DNA of 64,000 nucleotides from Thermoanaerobaculia bacterium (lineage in GTDB: Bacteria; Acidobacteriota; Thermoanaerobaculia; Gp7-AA8): the NCBI GenBank assembly GCA_017883205.1, contig JADGNZ010000008.1, positions 98,624-162,623 of the forward strand, written 5' to 3'. Within the stretch, counting starts at the first letter, position 1, and every line of letters starts with the position of its first letter. Below the pieces are notes generated by a model that ran no database searches, had not been told where the DNA came from, and was given only the letters and a program-made list of their open reading frames with translations. A program made the position numbers and the translations under genes. Positions 27,634 through 36,824 of the stretch are shown here, in pieces.

Positions 27634-28039
27634 CCGGCTCGCCTTCGACGCGAACGCCGCCATCGATTCGCTGCGCCCCGCGCGCCCCTTCCCACTCCCA
27701 CTGAAAGCTGCACGCCGGCTAATCATGCCGCTCTTCGTCCTCGCCGAGCTTCGCCTCGGAGCCGCACGTTCGCGGCAGAGCGAGGAGAACGCCGCGCAGG
27801 TCGACGCGCTGGTTGCTCACTGCGAGGTGATCGCCCCAGATCCCGACACCATCCCGCTCTACATCCGCGTCCGAAACGACTTGGCCAAAGTCCGTACGGT
27901 TCCGCAGTCGCTCGAAAAGCGTGAAGGGTTCGGGCATGACATCTGGATCGCGGCCCTGTGCCTTCAGCATCAGCTCCCGCTTCTGACCAACGATTCTCTG
28001 TTTGATCAGGTCAGCGCGCTCGACGTGATTCATTGGTGA
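27617..28039 (+). CDS. vapC: PIN-domain ribonuclease toxin (VapC-like)
   Basis: A 140-residue PIN domain protein. ATG 27617 is chosen so that the protein begins just before the first catalytic aspartate (LAFDANAAIDSLR). The acidic set continues with VLAELRLGAARS and GHDIWIAALCLQHQLPLLTND, as expected for a magnesium-dependent ribonuclease. It forms a module with the DUF104-type antitoxin encoded 200 bp upstream. Its RNA target is unknown. Confidence 0.88.
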   Translation: MTLQFDRLAFDANAAIDSLRPARPFPLPLKAARRLIMPLFVLAELRLGAARSRQSEENAAQVDALVAHCEVIAPDPDTIPLYIRVRNDLAKVRTVPQSLEKREGFGHDIWIAALCLQHQLPLLTNDSLFDQVSALDVIHW

Positions 28040-28146
28040 GCCTTCCTTCCCAAGGGCATCGTCGCCCTCGCCGCGCCGGCGGGCCCCCGCCTACCGTGCA
28101 AATGCGAGAAGAACACGCGCGCACTCTCCGATAAGCTTAGATTTGA

Positions 28147-30483
28147 ATGTTGCGTCAGGCGAAGAAGCGGAATGTGTCACGGCTTCACCAGCCGCCGGAC
28201 ATGCCGCTCGAGGTCTGGCAACGAGAGCTCCGCAGGCAGTTCGGCGAAGAGCAGGCGTTCGAGATCGAGAACATCGGTGAGCATCCCATCTTCTCCGAGT
28301 TCCGTGTCACCAATCCTGCGCGCGGCAGCGCGTACCGCGTGGCCATCCGCGGCGCCGAGCCGGAACGGAACTTCTGCTCCTGCGCCGATTTCAAGACGAA
28401 CGCCCTCGGCACCTGCAAGCACATCGAGTTCACCCTGGCAACTCTGCTGCGCAGACGTGGCGCGAAACGCGCTCTGCTCGCGGGCTACGAAGCACCGTAC
28501 AGCAGCATCAGCATCGACTACGGCGCGCAGCGGCACGTGCGGTTCCGCATCGGAATCGACTGTCCGCCGGCTCTTCGCCGGCTCGCGGCAACGTACTTCG
28601 ATGCCAGCGGCCGGTTGAAGGCCGGAGCCTTCGCTCAGTTCGACACGTTCGTTTCCGCAGCGAAGAAAGTCGATCCCGAATTGCGCATCTACGAGGACGT
28701 ACTGCCGTTCGTGGCCGAGGTTCGCGATGTGACGCGGCGCAGGGAGGTGATCGATGGCGCGTTTGCGAAAGGCATCGGCAGCCCCGAATTCGAAGGCCTC
28801 GTGAAGACGTCGCTCTACGATTATCAGAAGGAGGGTGCGCTCTTCGCGGCCCGCGCGGGGCGGAGCCTCATCGCCGACGAGATGGGGCTCGGCAAGACGA
28901 TCCAGGCCATCGCTGCCGCGGAGATCATGGCCCGGCACCTCGGCGTCGAGCGCGTGCTCGTCGTCTGTCCGACCTCGCTCAAACACCAATGGTCGCAGGA
29001 GATCGCTCTCTTCTCTGATCGTTCCGCGCGCGTGGTCGAGGGGCTCGCGCCCACACGTGCCGCAGCGTTCCGCGAAGACGCCTTCTTCAAAATCATGAAC
29101 TACGACACCGTTCACGCGGACATCGGCCGGATCCGCGGCTGGGCACCCGACCTCGTGATTCTCGACGAGGCGCAACGGATCAAGAACTGGTCGACGCGCA
29201 CAGCCAGATCGGTCAAGCAAATCGCCTCCGCCTACGCGATCGTTCTCACCGGCACGCCGCTTGAGAACCGGCTCGAGGAGTTGGTGTCGATCGTCGACTT
29301 CATCGATCCGTTCCGGCTCGGCCCCACGTACCGGTTCCTCGACGCGCATCAGACGAAAGATGAGACCGGACGGGTGACCGGTTACCGCGATCTCGACCGC
29401 GTGGCGACGACCTTGTCTTCCGTGGTCGTGCGGAGGCGAAAGAAAGAAGTCCTCAAGCAACTTCCGGAGCGGCTGGAGAAACAGTTCTTCGTGGCCATGA
29501 CACCGGAGCAGGTCCAGCATCATGAGGAGAACCGGGAGATCGTCGCCCGAATCGCGATGAAGTGGCGCAAGCACCATCATTTATCAGAGAGTGACCAGCG
29601 GCGCATGATGATCGCGCTACAGCGCATGCGTATGTCGTGCGACAGCACGTACCTTCTCGACGAGCAGAGCGACCACGGAAAAAAGGCCGGTGAGATCATG
29701 ACCCTGCTCGGCGAGATTCTGGAGGAGGAGGGGACCAAGGTCGTCGTCTTCAGTCAGTGGCTGCGCATGCACGAGATCCTCGCTTCGCGAATCTCCACCG
29801 CGGGATGGAGGCACGTCCTCTTCCACGGCGGCGTGAGCAGCCGCACGCGGGCGGGGCTTGTCCAGCGGTTCCGCGACGATCCCTCCTGCCGCATCTTTCT
29901 CTCCACCGACGCCGGAGGCGTCGGTCTCAACCTGCAGCACGCGAGCGTGGTCGTGAACGTCGACCTGCCCTGGAACCCGGCCGTGCTCGAGCAGCGCATC
30001 GGACGCGTACACCGTCTCGGCCAGCGCAATCCCGTTCGCGTCGTCAACTTCGTGGCCGAGGGGACCATCGAGGAAAGCATGCTGTCGGTGCTGCGCTTCA
30101 AGAAATCGCTGTTCGCCGGCGTGCTCGACGGAGGCGAGACCGAAATCTCCCTCGGCAAGAACCGGCTCGCGCGCTTCATGGAAAGCGTGGAAAGCGTCAC
30201 GAACGCGATCCCGGCCGCACCGCCGCAGTCGGAGCTAGACCCGGAGCCGTCACTCGAACCGGGACAGCCCTTCGCGCAACTGATCGAGAGCGGTCTCGCG
30301 TTTCTGCAGCAACTTGCCACGTCGTTACCGGTAACTTCTGGCGTGGAAGTGAAACCGCGACGCATCGAAGCACGCAGAAACGACGACGGGTCGATGTACC
30401 TCGCGGTCCCGATGCCGAGCCGCAAGGCGCTTGGTCAATTCGCGGAGGGCCTCGCCGCGTTATTGCGCAGTATGCGGGGGTGA
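28147..30483 (+). CDS. SWIM zinc-finger plus SNF2-family helicase
   Basis: A 778-residue protein. A SWIM zinc finger (C77, C79, C90, H92 in FCSCADFKTNALGTCKHIEF) is followed by the SNF2 helicase core: ADEMGLGKTIQAI (about 243-255), VVCPTSLKHQW, LILDEAQRIKN (about 338-348), LTGTPLENRLEEL, and motifs in the second lobe including STDAGGVGLNLQ and QRIGRVHRLGQ. Such proteins remodel nucleic acid-protein complexes in bacteria. The adjacent DUF6880 gene starts six bases after its stop. Start ATG 28147. Confidence 0.92.
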   Translation: MLRQAKKRNVSRLHQPPDMPLEVWQRELRRQFGEEQAFEIENIGEHPIFSEFRVTNPARGSAYRVAIRGAEPERNFCSCADFKTNALGTCKHIEFTLATLLRRRGAKRALLAGYEAPYSSISIDYGAQRHVRFRIGIDCPPALRRLAATYFDASGRLKAGAFAQFDTFVSAAKKVDPELRIYEDVLPFVAEVRDVTRRREVIDGAFAKGIGSPEFEGLVKTSLYDYQKEGALFAARAGRSLIADEMGLGKTIQAIAAAEIMARHLGVERVLVVCPTSLKHQWSQEIALFSDRSARVVEGLAPTRAAAFREDAFFKIMNYDTVHADIGRIRGWAPDLVILDEAQRIKNWSTRTARSVKQIASAYAIVLTGTPLENRLEELVSIVDFIDPFRLGPTYRFLDAHQTKDETGRVTGYRDLDRVATTLSSVVVRRRKKEVLKQLPERLEKQFFVAMTPEQVQHHEENREIVARIAMKWRKHHHLSESDQRRMMIALQRMRMSCDSTYLLDEQSDHGKKAGEIMTLLGEILEEEGTKVVVFSQWLRMHEILASRISTAGWRHVLFHGGVSSRTRAGLVQRFRDDPSCRIFLSTDAGGVGLNLQHASVVVNVDLPWNPAVLEQRIGRVHRLGQRNPVRVVNFVAEGTIEESMLSVLRFKKSLFAGVLDGGETEISLGKNRLARFMESVESVTNAIPAAPPQSELDPEPSLEPGQPFAQLIESGLAFLQQLATSLPVTSGVEVKPRRIEARRNDDGSMYLAVPMPSRKALGQFAEGLAALLRSMRG

Positions 30484-30488
30484 GACGT

Positions 30489-31769
30489 ATGCCACGACGA
30501 CGATCGAATCCGGCCGATCCCTTCGAAGATGAGATCGAGACCGCACTCCGGCCGGGACAGTTCATCGGCTCGGGATACGAGGACGACTTCATTGCGGAGC
30601 TCGAAGCTGTCAAGCGGCGGATCGATGTCCTCATTCGAGCCGATCCCGAGCGCGCCATCCGCCTCTACGAGCTCTTCCTCGCGGCGTCGTATCAGAAGGC
30701 GGACGAGGTGGACGATTCCGACGGGATGTTCGGCGACTTCGCTGGGACCCTTTTCTGCGGCTGGGTACGTGCCCGTCAGTCCGCGAAGAAGGATAACGAC
30801 GAGACAGCGGAGCTCCTGCTGCGCCGGATGGATGACGATGAGTACGGCTTCGCGTACTCCATCGAGACGACCATCGCAGACGTATTCGACAAGGCGGGGC
30901 TCGCAGCATTCGAGCGTGCCGTGCTGCGGCGTGTCGAAGAGACAGACGACCGCTGTTGGGCCGGCATCCTGCGCGCGATCTACGTCTCGCAACACGCCCC
31001 GGTAAAGTACATCGAGCTCGCCGAGCGAACCGGCCTCTCCTCCGCGGACTGCCAGTCGATCGCGAAGTTGCTGCAGTCGAAGCGGAAGCTCGAAGCATCT
31101 CTGTCGTGGGTAGAGCGTGGAATCGCAATCTGGAAGACGGACCGCGGCGGCTCGTCGCATGAGCTACCGGAGCTGAAACGGATTCTGCTCACCAGGCTGG
31201 GTCGCGGCGACGAGGCCGAGGTGGACGCATGGTCGGAGTATCGCGCTGATCCGAACCGCTTCAGCTACGAGACCGTCATGCAGTACACGCCGAAAGGCGA
31301 ACGTTCGCGACGGCACGACGAGGCGATGGAGATCGCTGCACAATCAAGTGATCTGAGGTCGGTCATCGAACTGTGGATGAGCGTTCGGGAGATCGATCGA
31401 GTCATCGACAGGCTGCGCGCATCCAGCGACACCCAGCTCCAGTCGCTGAGCCATCATGTCACGGAGCCGGTGGCAAAGCGCCTGGCCCGTAAGCATCCGG
31501 ACATTGCCGCGCGGCTCTATCGCGCAATGGGCATGCGTATCCTCAGCGCGAAGAAGAGTGCGTACTACTACGCGGCACTGGATCACTTCGCGAACGTCCG
31601 CCTCTGCTACATGCGCGCCAGCATGCAGCGCGAGTGGGACCTGCTCGTCGAGCTAATCCGGCGCGATCATCATCGGAAGTCCAGCTTCATGCCCGCGTTC
31701 GAGCGCGTGATCCGCGGGCAGCGCGAGCCCGGATTCCTCGACCGGGCGCGTGAACGGTGGGGACGGTAG
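30489..31769 (+). CDS. DUF6880 family protein, partner of the SWIM-SNF2 helicase
   Basis: A 426-residue helical protein. Diagnostic text of the family is RAIRLYELFLAASYQKADEV, then DSDGMFGDFAGTLFCGWVRA and LLRRMDDDEYGFAY. Such proteins are commonly encoded beside SWIM-domain genes and act as TPR-like scaffolds of unknown function. It follows the helicase gene directly and is probably co-translated with it. An upstream in-frame ATG lies far inside the helicase gene and is rejected. Confidence 0.8.
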   Translation: MPRRRSNPADPFEDEIETALRPGQFIGSGYEDDFIAELEAVKRRIDVLIRADPERAIRLYELFLAASYQKADEVDDSDGMFGDFAGTLFCGWVRARQSAKKDNDETAELLLRRMDDDEYGFAYSIETTIADVFDKAGLAAFERAVLRRVEETDDRCWAGILRAIYVSQHAPVKYIELAERTGLSSADCQSIAKLLQSKRKLEASLSWVERGIAIWKTDRGGSSHELPELKRILLTRLGRGDEAEVDAWSEYRADPNRFSYETVMQYTPKGERSRRHDEAMEIAAQSSDLRSVIELWMSVREIDRVIDRLRASSDTQLQSLSHHVTEPVAKRLARKHPDIAARLYRAMGMRILSAKKSAYYYAALDHFANVRLCYMRASMQREWDLLVELIRRDHHRKSSFMPAFERVIRGQREPGFLDRARERWGR

Positions 31770-31772
31770 AGC

Positions 31773-32114
31773 GTGGCGAAGCGAAAGGCTCTTCCACCGC
31801 GGCGCCTGCGCATGAACCGCGAGCAGCGTCTGCAATCTGCGCGGCCATTCATCCAGAATTACAGCGGAGGGAACATCGCGCGTGGCTACTCGCGCTGGTA
31901 TGGCGTTGATCGCCGCACCGCCGTGCTGGAGTTGAAAATGCTCGGAGTGCAATTGAACGAGGACTACGTAGCCGCCGTGTTTGCAACGGCACGCATGCAA
32001 GAGGAACGAGCAATCCGCGCACGGCTCAACCGTGAGGTGGACCTGGAGACGGAGGACGTCGATAGCGACGAATCGTTCGCGTGGTTTGACGGCGACCATC
32101 GGAATCCTGACTGA
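31773..32114 (+). CDS. Conserved hypothetical protein downstream of DUF6880
   Basis: A 113-residue basic protein starting at GTG 31773, four bases after the previous stop. It has helix-turn-helix-like text: AARGYSRWYGVDRRTAVLEL (positions about 40-58), which recalls a DNA-binding helix in a small family that occurs as a lone gene in many bacteria. A role with the helicase and DUF6880 pair is suggested by the operon only. Confidence 0.6.
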   Translation: MAKRKALPPRRLRMNREQRLQSARPFIQNYSGGNIARGYSRWYGVDRRTAVLELKMLGVQLNEDYVAAVFATARMQEERAIRARLNREVDLETEDVDSDESFAWFDGDHRNPD

Positions 32115-32482
32115 TCTACAGCAATGACCCAGGCGTAGCCCAACATGGAACTCGATGGGTTGCACCGAGGACGAGGTTTGGTGCTCGCAGCGGTACTCGC
32201 TGCAGCATGCGACCGTGCCTGCGGGCCAAAGACACCAGACCTACGGCTTGTTCGGTTTTCTTCGAGACATGGAGTGCCCAAGTACCGGCCCGAGTGAGGA
32301 TCTGCTCTACTTCGTCCTGTTGGGAATCTCCGCAAATCGACCGCCGCGACAGCCGATGTTCCGGCGATCAACTGATCCAGTTGTACGGCAAGGCCATTGC
32401 CGCCCCGACTCGGAGGGGGCCGTCACATCCTCTTGTGTTGCCCGGCACCACTTCGTGCGACACGGCGTGAAATCGTGTTGCC
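32115..32482. other. Intergenic, no gene recognised
   Basis: About 370 bp before the YgfK-like gene. An ATG-led frame at about 32144 (MELDGLHRGRGLVLAAVLAA) ends after about 50 codons and matches nothing I recognise. It is the likely position of the promoter for the catabolic operon. Confidence 0.35.
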
Positions 32483-34171
32483 GTGGCCCATTTGACTCCC
32501 TATCCGCTGGCGGGTCTATTGGCCCGTGCGTTCGCGGAGCTCGATCGTAACGGCAGCATCTTCGACCTCCCAACGCATCGGTTTTCTTTCGGCCAACCAG
32601 ACGTCGACATGCGCGTCACGATTCACGGCCGCACGGCGGACGCACCGCTCGGGCCTTCGGCCGGGCCGCACACACAACTGGCGCAGGGCATCGTTCTCTG
32701 CTGGCTCGGCGGCGGGCGGTTCATCGAGCTCAAGACCGTACAGAGCAATGACATGCTGCGCATTCCGCGGCCGTGCATCGACGTGCGGGGGATCGGTCTC
32801 AACGTCGAATGGTCGCAGGAGCTGCGCATCGAGCAGTCGCTCGAAGAGTACGTCAAGGCGGCCATGCTGATCGAGATCCTGGGGCGGCACTTCGGCGTCG
32901 CGCCCGGGTGTCTCTTCGACATGAGCGTCGGATACGACCTCGACGGCGTGCGTAGCGATCGCATGGTGGCCTTCATGCGCGGCCTCGTCGATGCGCGCGG
33001 AATGATCGATCGTCTTCGGCGCGAGCTTCCTGCGCCATGGCGCGATCTCGACTTCGACACGGCCGTCTCCAGGAGCGTCACGCTTTCAACGTTTCACGGC
33101 TGTCCCGTCTCGGAGATCGAGCGGATCGCCGATTTCCTGATGTCGGAGATCGGTCTCGATTGCGCGATCAAACTCAACCCCACCCTGCTCGGCCGCGCTC
33201 CCCTGCTCGAGATTCTGCACGACCGCCTCGGCTACTCCGCGATTCGTGTGCCGCCCGGCGCGTTCGACAACGATCCCGAGTGGGACGAGGCCGTGGAGAT
33301 CATCGAGCGCCTGCGTGTCCGCGCGCGTGAGCTCGGCCGCTCCTTCGGGGTGAAGCTGACGAACACCCTCGTCGTCGAGAACCACAGTGACTTTCTCCCG
33401 GCGTCCGAGAAGCTCGCCTACCTCTCCGGTCCGCCGCTGCACGTGCTGGCGATGCATCTCGTTCGCCGCTTCCGGCATACATTCGGCGATTCTCTGCCGA
33501 TTTCGTTTTCTGCCGGCATCGATCGTCGCAACTATCCCGACGCCGTTGCGCTCGGTCTGGCACCGGTCACAGTCTGCACGGATCTCCTCAAGCCGGGCGG
33601 CTACACCCGGCTGCAGGCTTACGGTTCCGAGCTCGCGAAACGGATGGAAGCAGCTGGCGCACGGACCGTGGCCGAATTCGCGCACGCCGATATCGACGCC
33701 TATATCGAGTCGCTCGATCGCGATCCGCGCTACCGGCACGAGCAGGTCGAGCATGCCGCCCATAAGACCGGGCTTCCGCTCGGCCTCTTCGACTGCTCGA
33801 CGTGCGATCTCTGCATCTCCGCCTGTCCCACCAACGCCAACATGCGTCTGCGTTCGCTGGACGGCGCGATCCCCTTCTCGCGCAAGCATCAGATCGCAAA
33901 CTTCGCCGACTTCTGCAACGACTGCGGGAACTGCGAGATCGTCTGCCCGGATCTGGGCGCGCCGCAGCGGACGAAGATGCGCTTCTTCGGCAGCGAAGAG
34001 TCGTGGCGACGCAACGCACCGCTTGACGGATTCTGGATCGGCGCCGAAGTCACGCGCGCGCGGATCAACGGGACGGAGTACGACGGCCACTCGTCGCATC
34101 ACCTCGTGCAGTACGCCCGCCGCGCCGCTCTCGACCGCTCGTACATCAACTACATCAATGCACTGGAGTGA
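32483..34171 (+). CDS. ygfK: YgfK-like oxidoreductase (DHOD-like domain plus ferredoxin domain)
   Basis: A 562-residue protein starting at GTG 32483. It aligns by eye with the N-terminal part of E. coli YgfK: SAGPHTQLAQGIVLCWLGGGRFIELKT, VTLSTFHGCP, then LNPTLLGRAPLLEI, VKLTNTLVVEN and VTVCTDLLKPGGY, a dihydroorotate-dehydrogenase-like barrel. Two [4Fe-4S]-type motifs follow: CSTCDLCISACP (about 438) and CNDCGNCEIVCPD (about 478). It stops there and lacks the NAD(P)H-oxidoreductase domain of the full-length YgfK. YgfK functions in anaerobic purine or selenium-linked catabolism; the exact reaction is not established. Confidence 0.85.
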   Translation: MAHLTPYPLAGLLARAFAELDRNGSIFDLPTHRFSFGQPDVDMRVTIHGRTADAPLGPSAGPHTQLAQGIVLCWLGGGRFIELKTVQSNDMLRIPRPCIDVRGIGLNVEWSQELRIEQSLEEYVKAAMLIEILGRHFGVAPGCLFDMSVGYDLDGVRSDRMVAFMRGLVDARGMIDRLRRELPAPWRDLDFDTAVSRSVTLSTFHGCPVSEIERIADFLMSEIGLDCAIKLNPTLLGRAPLLEILHDRLGYSAIRVPPGAFDNDPEWDEAVEIIERLRVRARELGRSFGVKLTNTLVVENHSDFLPASEKLAYLSGPPLHVLAMHLVRRFRHTFGDSLPISFSAGIDRRNYPDAVALGLAPVTVCTDLLKPGGYTRLQAYGSELAKRMEAAGARTVAEFAHADIDAYIESLDRDPRYRHEQVEHAAHKTGLPLGLFDCSTCDLCISACPTNANMRLRSLDGAIPFSRKHQIANFADFCNDCGNCEIVCPDLGAPQRTKMRFFGSEESWRRNAPLDGFWIGAEVTRARINGTEYDGHSSHHLVQYARRAALDRSYINYINALE

Positions 34172-34177
34172 GGAACG

Positions 34178-35305
34178 ATGACCATTTGTGAACCAACGCT
34201 ACTAAACCTGATCGATGATTCCGTCCTGGCTGCGCTGCACGGCCGCAGCATGCTCCTGACCGACGAATGGCGTCGCGAGGAGATCGAAACGCTGTGCAGC
34301 GTGGCAGCGATGCTCGAGGATCTCGATCGCCGCGGCAAGGTGCCACCGCTTCTGCGCGGCGAGCTGCACTACGGCCTCTTTTTCGACAACTCGACGCGCA
34401 CAAAATCGAGCTGGGCCGGCGCTTCCGTGCGCCTCGGCGGCAATCCGATGGTCGTCGACGGCTCGTCGACGCAAGTCGCGCACGGCGAGACTTCCCAGGA
34501 GACCGGAGCCATGCTGGGCATGAACGCGCACGCCCTCGGCATCCGCCATGATCTCATCCCAGGCGAAGGCAATCGCTTCATGCGCGGCGTGAAAGAGGGT
34601 ATCGACAGTTACCTCTTTGAGCGCGGCGACGATCGCGTCGTCCCCATCGTCAACCTGCAGTGCGACATCGATCATCCGACGCAAACACTGGCCGACCTCT
34701 GCTGGCTGCGCGAGCGCTTTCCGGATGGATTGGCTGGAAAGACAATCGCCGTGAGCTGGGCTTACTCGCCCAGCTACGCTAAGCCGCTGTCGGTCCCGCA
34801 GGGACTGATCACGTTGCTCACCCGATTCGGGATGAACGTCCGGCTGGCACATCCGCGCGGATACGAACTGATGCCGCAATGCACCGACAGCGCGGCGGCG
34901 CACGCGAAAGAGTCGGGAGGAAGCTTCGCCATCATGAATGACATGACCGAGGCGTTCGAAGGCGCGGACATTGTCTACCCGAAGAGCTGGGGACCGTTCG
35001 ACATGATGATGGAGCGCCGCCGCGAGCCGCAGCGAATGAAAGAGATTGAAGCTACCGCGCTCGCGCGCAACCTCGAGCACAAACCGTGGATCTGCGACGA
35101 GCGCCTGATGGCGGGCACCCGCGGCGGCGATGCGCTCTACATGCACTGCCTCCCTGCCGACATCGGCGCAGAAGTGAGCGCAGGAGTCATGGAGCGCGCA
35201 CGGCTTTCAGTCGCGCGCGAGGCGAACAAAAAACTCTACGTAATCATGGCCCTGCTCGCGGTCGCCAAAGTGCGCCGCCTGCGCGAGGCATTGGAGAAGG
35301 CATGA
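34178..35305 (+). CDS. ygeW: YgeW-type knotted carbamoyltransferase
   Basis: A 375-residue carbamoyltransferase-fold enzyme. The carbamoyl-phosphate motif is DNSTRTKSSWAGASVRL (near residue 70), then HGETSQETGAML, DIDHPTQTLADL (HPTQ), and the C-terminal HCLP in MHCLPADIGAE. The loop SWAYSPSYAKPLSVPQGLI identifies the knotted YgeW subgroup rather than ornithine or aspartate transcarbamylases. YgeW is tied to anaerobic purine/urate catabolism in gut bacteria. Its substrate is unproven; a carbamoyl acceptor derived from the urate ring is inferred. ATG is 7 bp after the YgfK-like stop and the next gene overlaps by ATGA. Confidence 0.93.
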   Translation: MTICEPTLLNLIDDSVLAALHGRSMLLTDEWRREEIETLCSVAAMLEDLDRRGKVPPLLRGELHYGLFFDNSTRTKSSWAGASVRLGGNPMVVDGSSTQVAHGETSQETGAMLGMNAHALGIRHDLIPGEGNRFMRGVKEGIDSYLFERGDDRVVPIVNLQCDIDHPTQTLADLCWLRERFPDGLAGKTIAVSWAYSPSYAKPLSVPQGLITLLTRFGMNVRLAHPRGYELMPQCTDSAAAHAKESGGSFAIMNDMTEAFEGADIVYPKSWGPFDMMMERRREPQRMKEIEATALARNLEHKPWICDERLMAGTRGGDALYMHCLPADIGAEVSAGVMERARLSVAREANKKLYVIMALLAVAKVRRLREALEKA

Positions 35306-36804
35306 CCATCACGACCGAGATCACAACGAAGCTCGATGAACGTACCGCTGCGCTGGCGCGGCAGTACCGCCCGTTGGCCATCCGCATCCTTCGCGAGGCC
35401 ATCCGCATTCCCGCCGACCATCTCGATTCCGATCCGCGCTGCGGACTCTCGGGCCACGAGCAGCCACGGCTCGAGTATCTCCGCAAGACGATCGCCGAAA
35501 TTGGCGCGGTCGAGCGCGAGCAGGACGTCACCTTCGACGCCTTCGGCAATCTCGTCTGGAGCGTTGAAGATCGTACTGACGGGATCCCGGCTGAAAAGAA
35601 GTCCGTGATCATGCTCGACGGCCACACCGACACGGTCAACGCGCTACGCGAGCGCTGGCACGAGGCCATCGGCGGCGGAATCGATCCTTACTACGGCTGG
35701 ATCGACGGGACGAAAGTCGATCGGGCGTTCCTCGCGCACGAGCTCGGATATCTCCCGCCGGAGAGTGAATGGGAGCACTTGGTATGGGGCCGCGGATCGG
35801 CGGACCAGCTCGCGGGAGTGGTCTGTCAGATCGTGGCCACCAAGATTCTCAACGAGTTGCGCGGCGAAGGCGCGCTGCGCGGCGTGATCGTGCGGGCCTA
35901 CGGCACGATCTCGGAGGAGGACAACGACGGCGGAAGCCCGATGTATCTGATGCGCGAGGTCTTTCCGACCGCGACGCAGGACCGCATCCCCGACGTGGTC
36001 ATCCTCACTGAGGCGACCGGGTGCGCGAAACTCGGCCCGCTTGGGATCTATCGCGGACAACGAGGGCGGATGCAGATTGAAGTCGAGGTCACCGGCAGAA
36101 GCTGTCATGGCTCCATGCCGTGGGAAGGGCTCAATCCGCTCGAATACGGTGCGGCCATGATTGTGGAAGCGGCGCAGCGATATCGCGACGGCGAAGGATT
36201 CGCCGACGATCCGTTTCTCAGCGGAGGCACGCGCACCGCGAGCTGGGCCAGCCTGGCCACGCCGAGCGATTGCGCGGTCCCGGAGCGATTCACGTTCCGC
36301 TTCGACCGCCGTCTCACCGCCGGCGAGATTCCCGAACGCGCGCTCGACGATGTGCGCACCCTTCCGTCCGTGGCGAAGGCGATCGCCGACGGCCTCCGCG
36401 TCGACGTCCGCGCGCCGCTCTACACCGACCCGACCTGGCGCGGCTATCGGCTCAACAACCCGCAGATCTATCCGGGCTGGGTGACACCTGAAGAGCACCC
36501 ATCCATCGTTGCAGCCGTCGATGCATACACGCGCGTGACCGAACGCAAGCCGCGCGTGGCGCGCTGGATCTTCTCGACCGATGGCGTCGGATTCCCGACG
36601 CGTACGCTCGAGGTGCCGCCGTCGAAGCGCTGGATTCAGGACGGCGACTATCGGTATCCGGCGATGTTCGGCATCGGCCCGGGCGTCGAACAGAACACGC
36701 ACAAGATCGGCGAGAACGTCGACTCGCGGGAGCTCGATACGGTCATCGCCTTCCTGGCGCGGTTCCCCAGCATCTACGACCAGGTGACGCGCGGCGAGGG
36801 ATAG
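35302..36804 (+). CDS. ygeY: YgeY-family M20 metallohydrolase
   Basis: A 500-residue hydrolase. Metal ligands appear in order: H and D in MLDGHTDTVN, then a bridging D in GRGSADQLAG, the base EE in ISEEDN, and E in ILTEATG. It aligns by eye with the YgeY family, selenium-metabolism-linked hydrolases of unassigned substrate that accompany YgeW. The N-terminal extension is longer than usual for M20. Its start overlaps the YgeW stop (ATGA). Confidence 0.92.
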   Translation: MTITTEITTKLDERTAALARQYRPLAIRILREAIRIPADHLDSDPRCGLSGHEQPRLEYLRKTIAEIGAVEREQDVTFDAFGNLVWSVEDRTDGIPAEKKSVIMLDGHTDTVNALRERWHEAIGGGIDPYYGWIDGTKVDRAFLAHELGYLPPESEWEHLVWGRGSADQLAGVVCQIVATKILNELRGEGALRGVIVRAYGTISEEDNDGGSPMYLMREVFPTATQDRIPDVVILTEATGCAKLGPLGIYRGQRGRMQIEVEVTGRSCHGSMPWEGLNPLEYGAAMIVEAAQRYRDGEGFADDPFLSGGTRTASWASLATPSDCAVPERFTFRFDRRLTAGEIPERALDDVRTLPSVAKAIADGLRVDVRAPLYTDPTWRGYRLNNPQIYPGWVTPEEHPSIVAAVDAYTRVTERKPRVARWIFSTDGVGFPTRTLEVPPSKRWIQDGDYRYPAMFGIGPGVEQNTHKIGENVDSRELDTVIAFLARFPSIYDQVTRGEG

Positions 36805-36824
36805 GAAGCAACCGGGATACGGCG

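Noticed and set aside
28177..29580. 467-codon antisense frame in the SNF2 gene
   Set aside because: Helicase motifs on the plus strand settle the coding direction.
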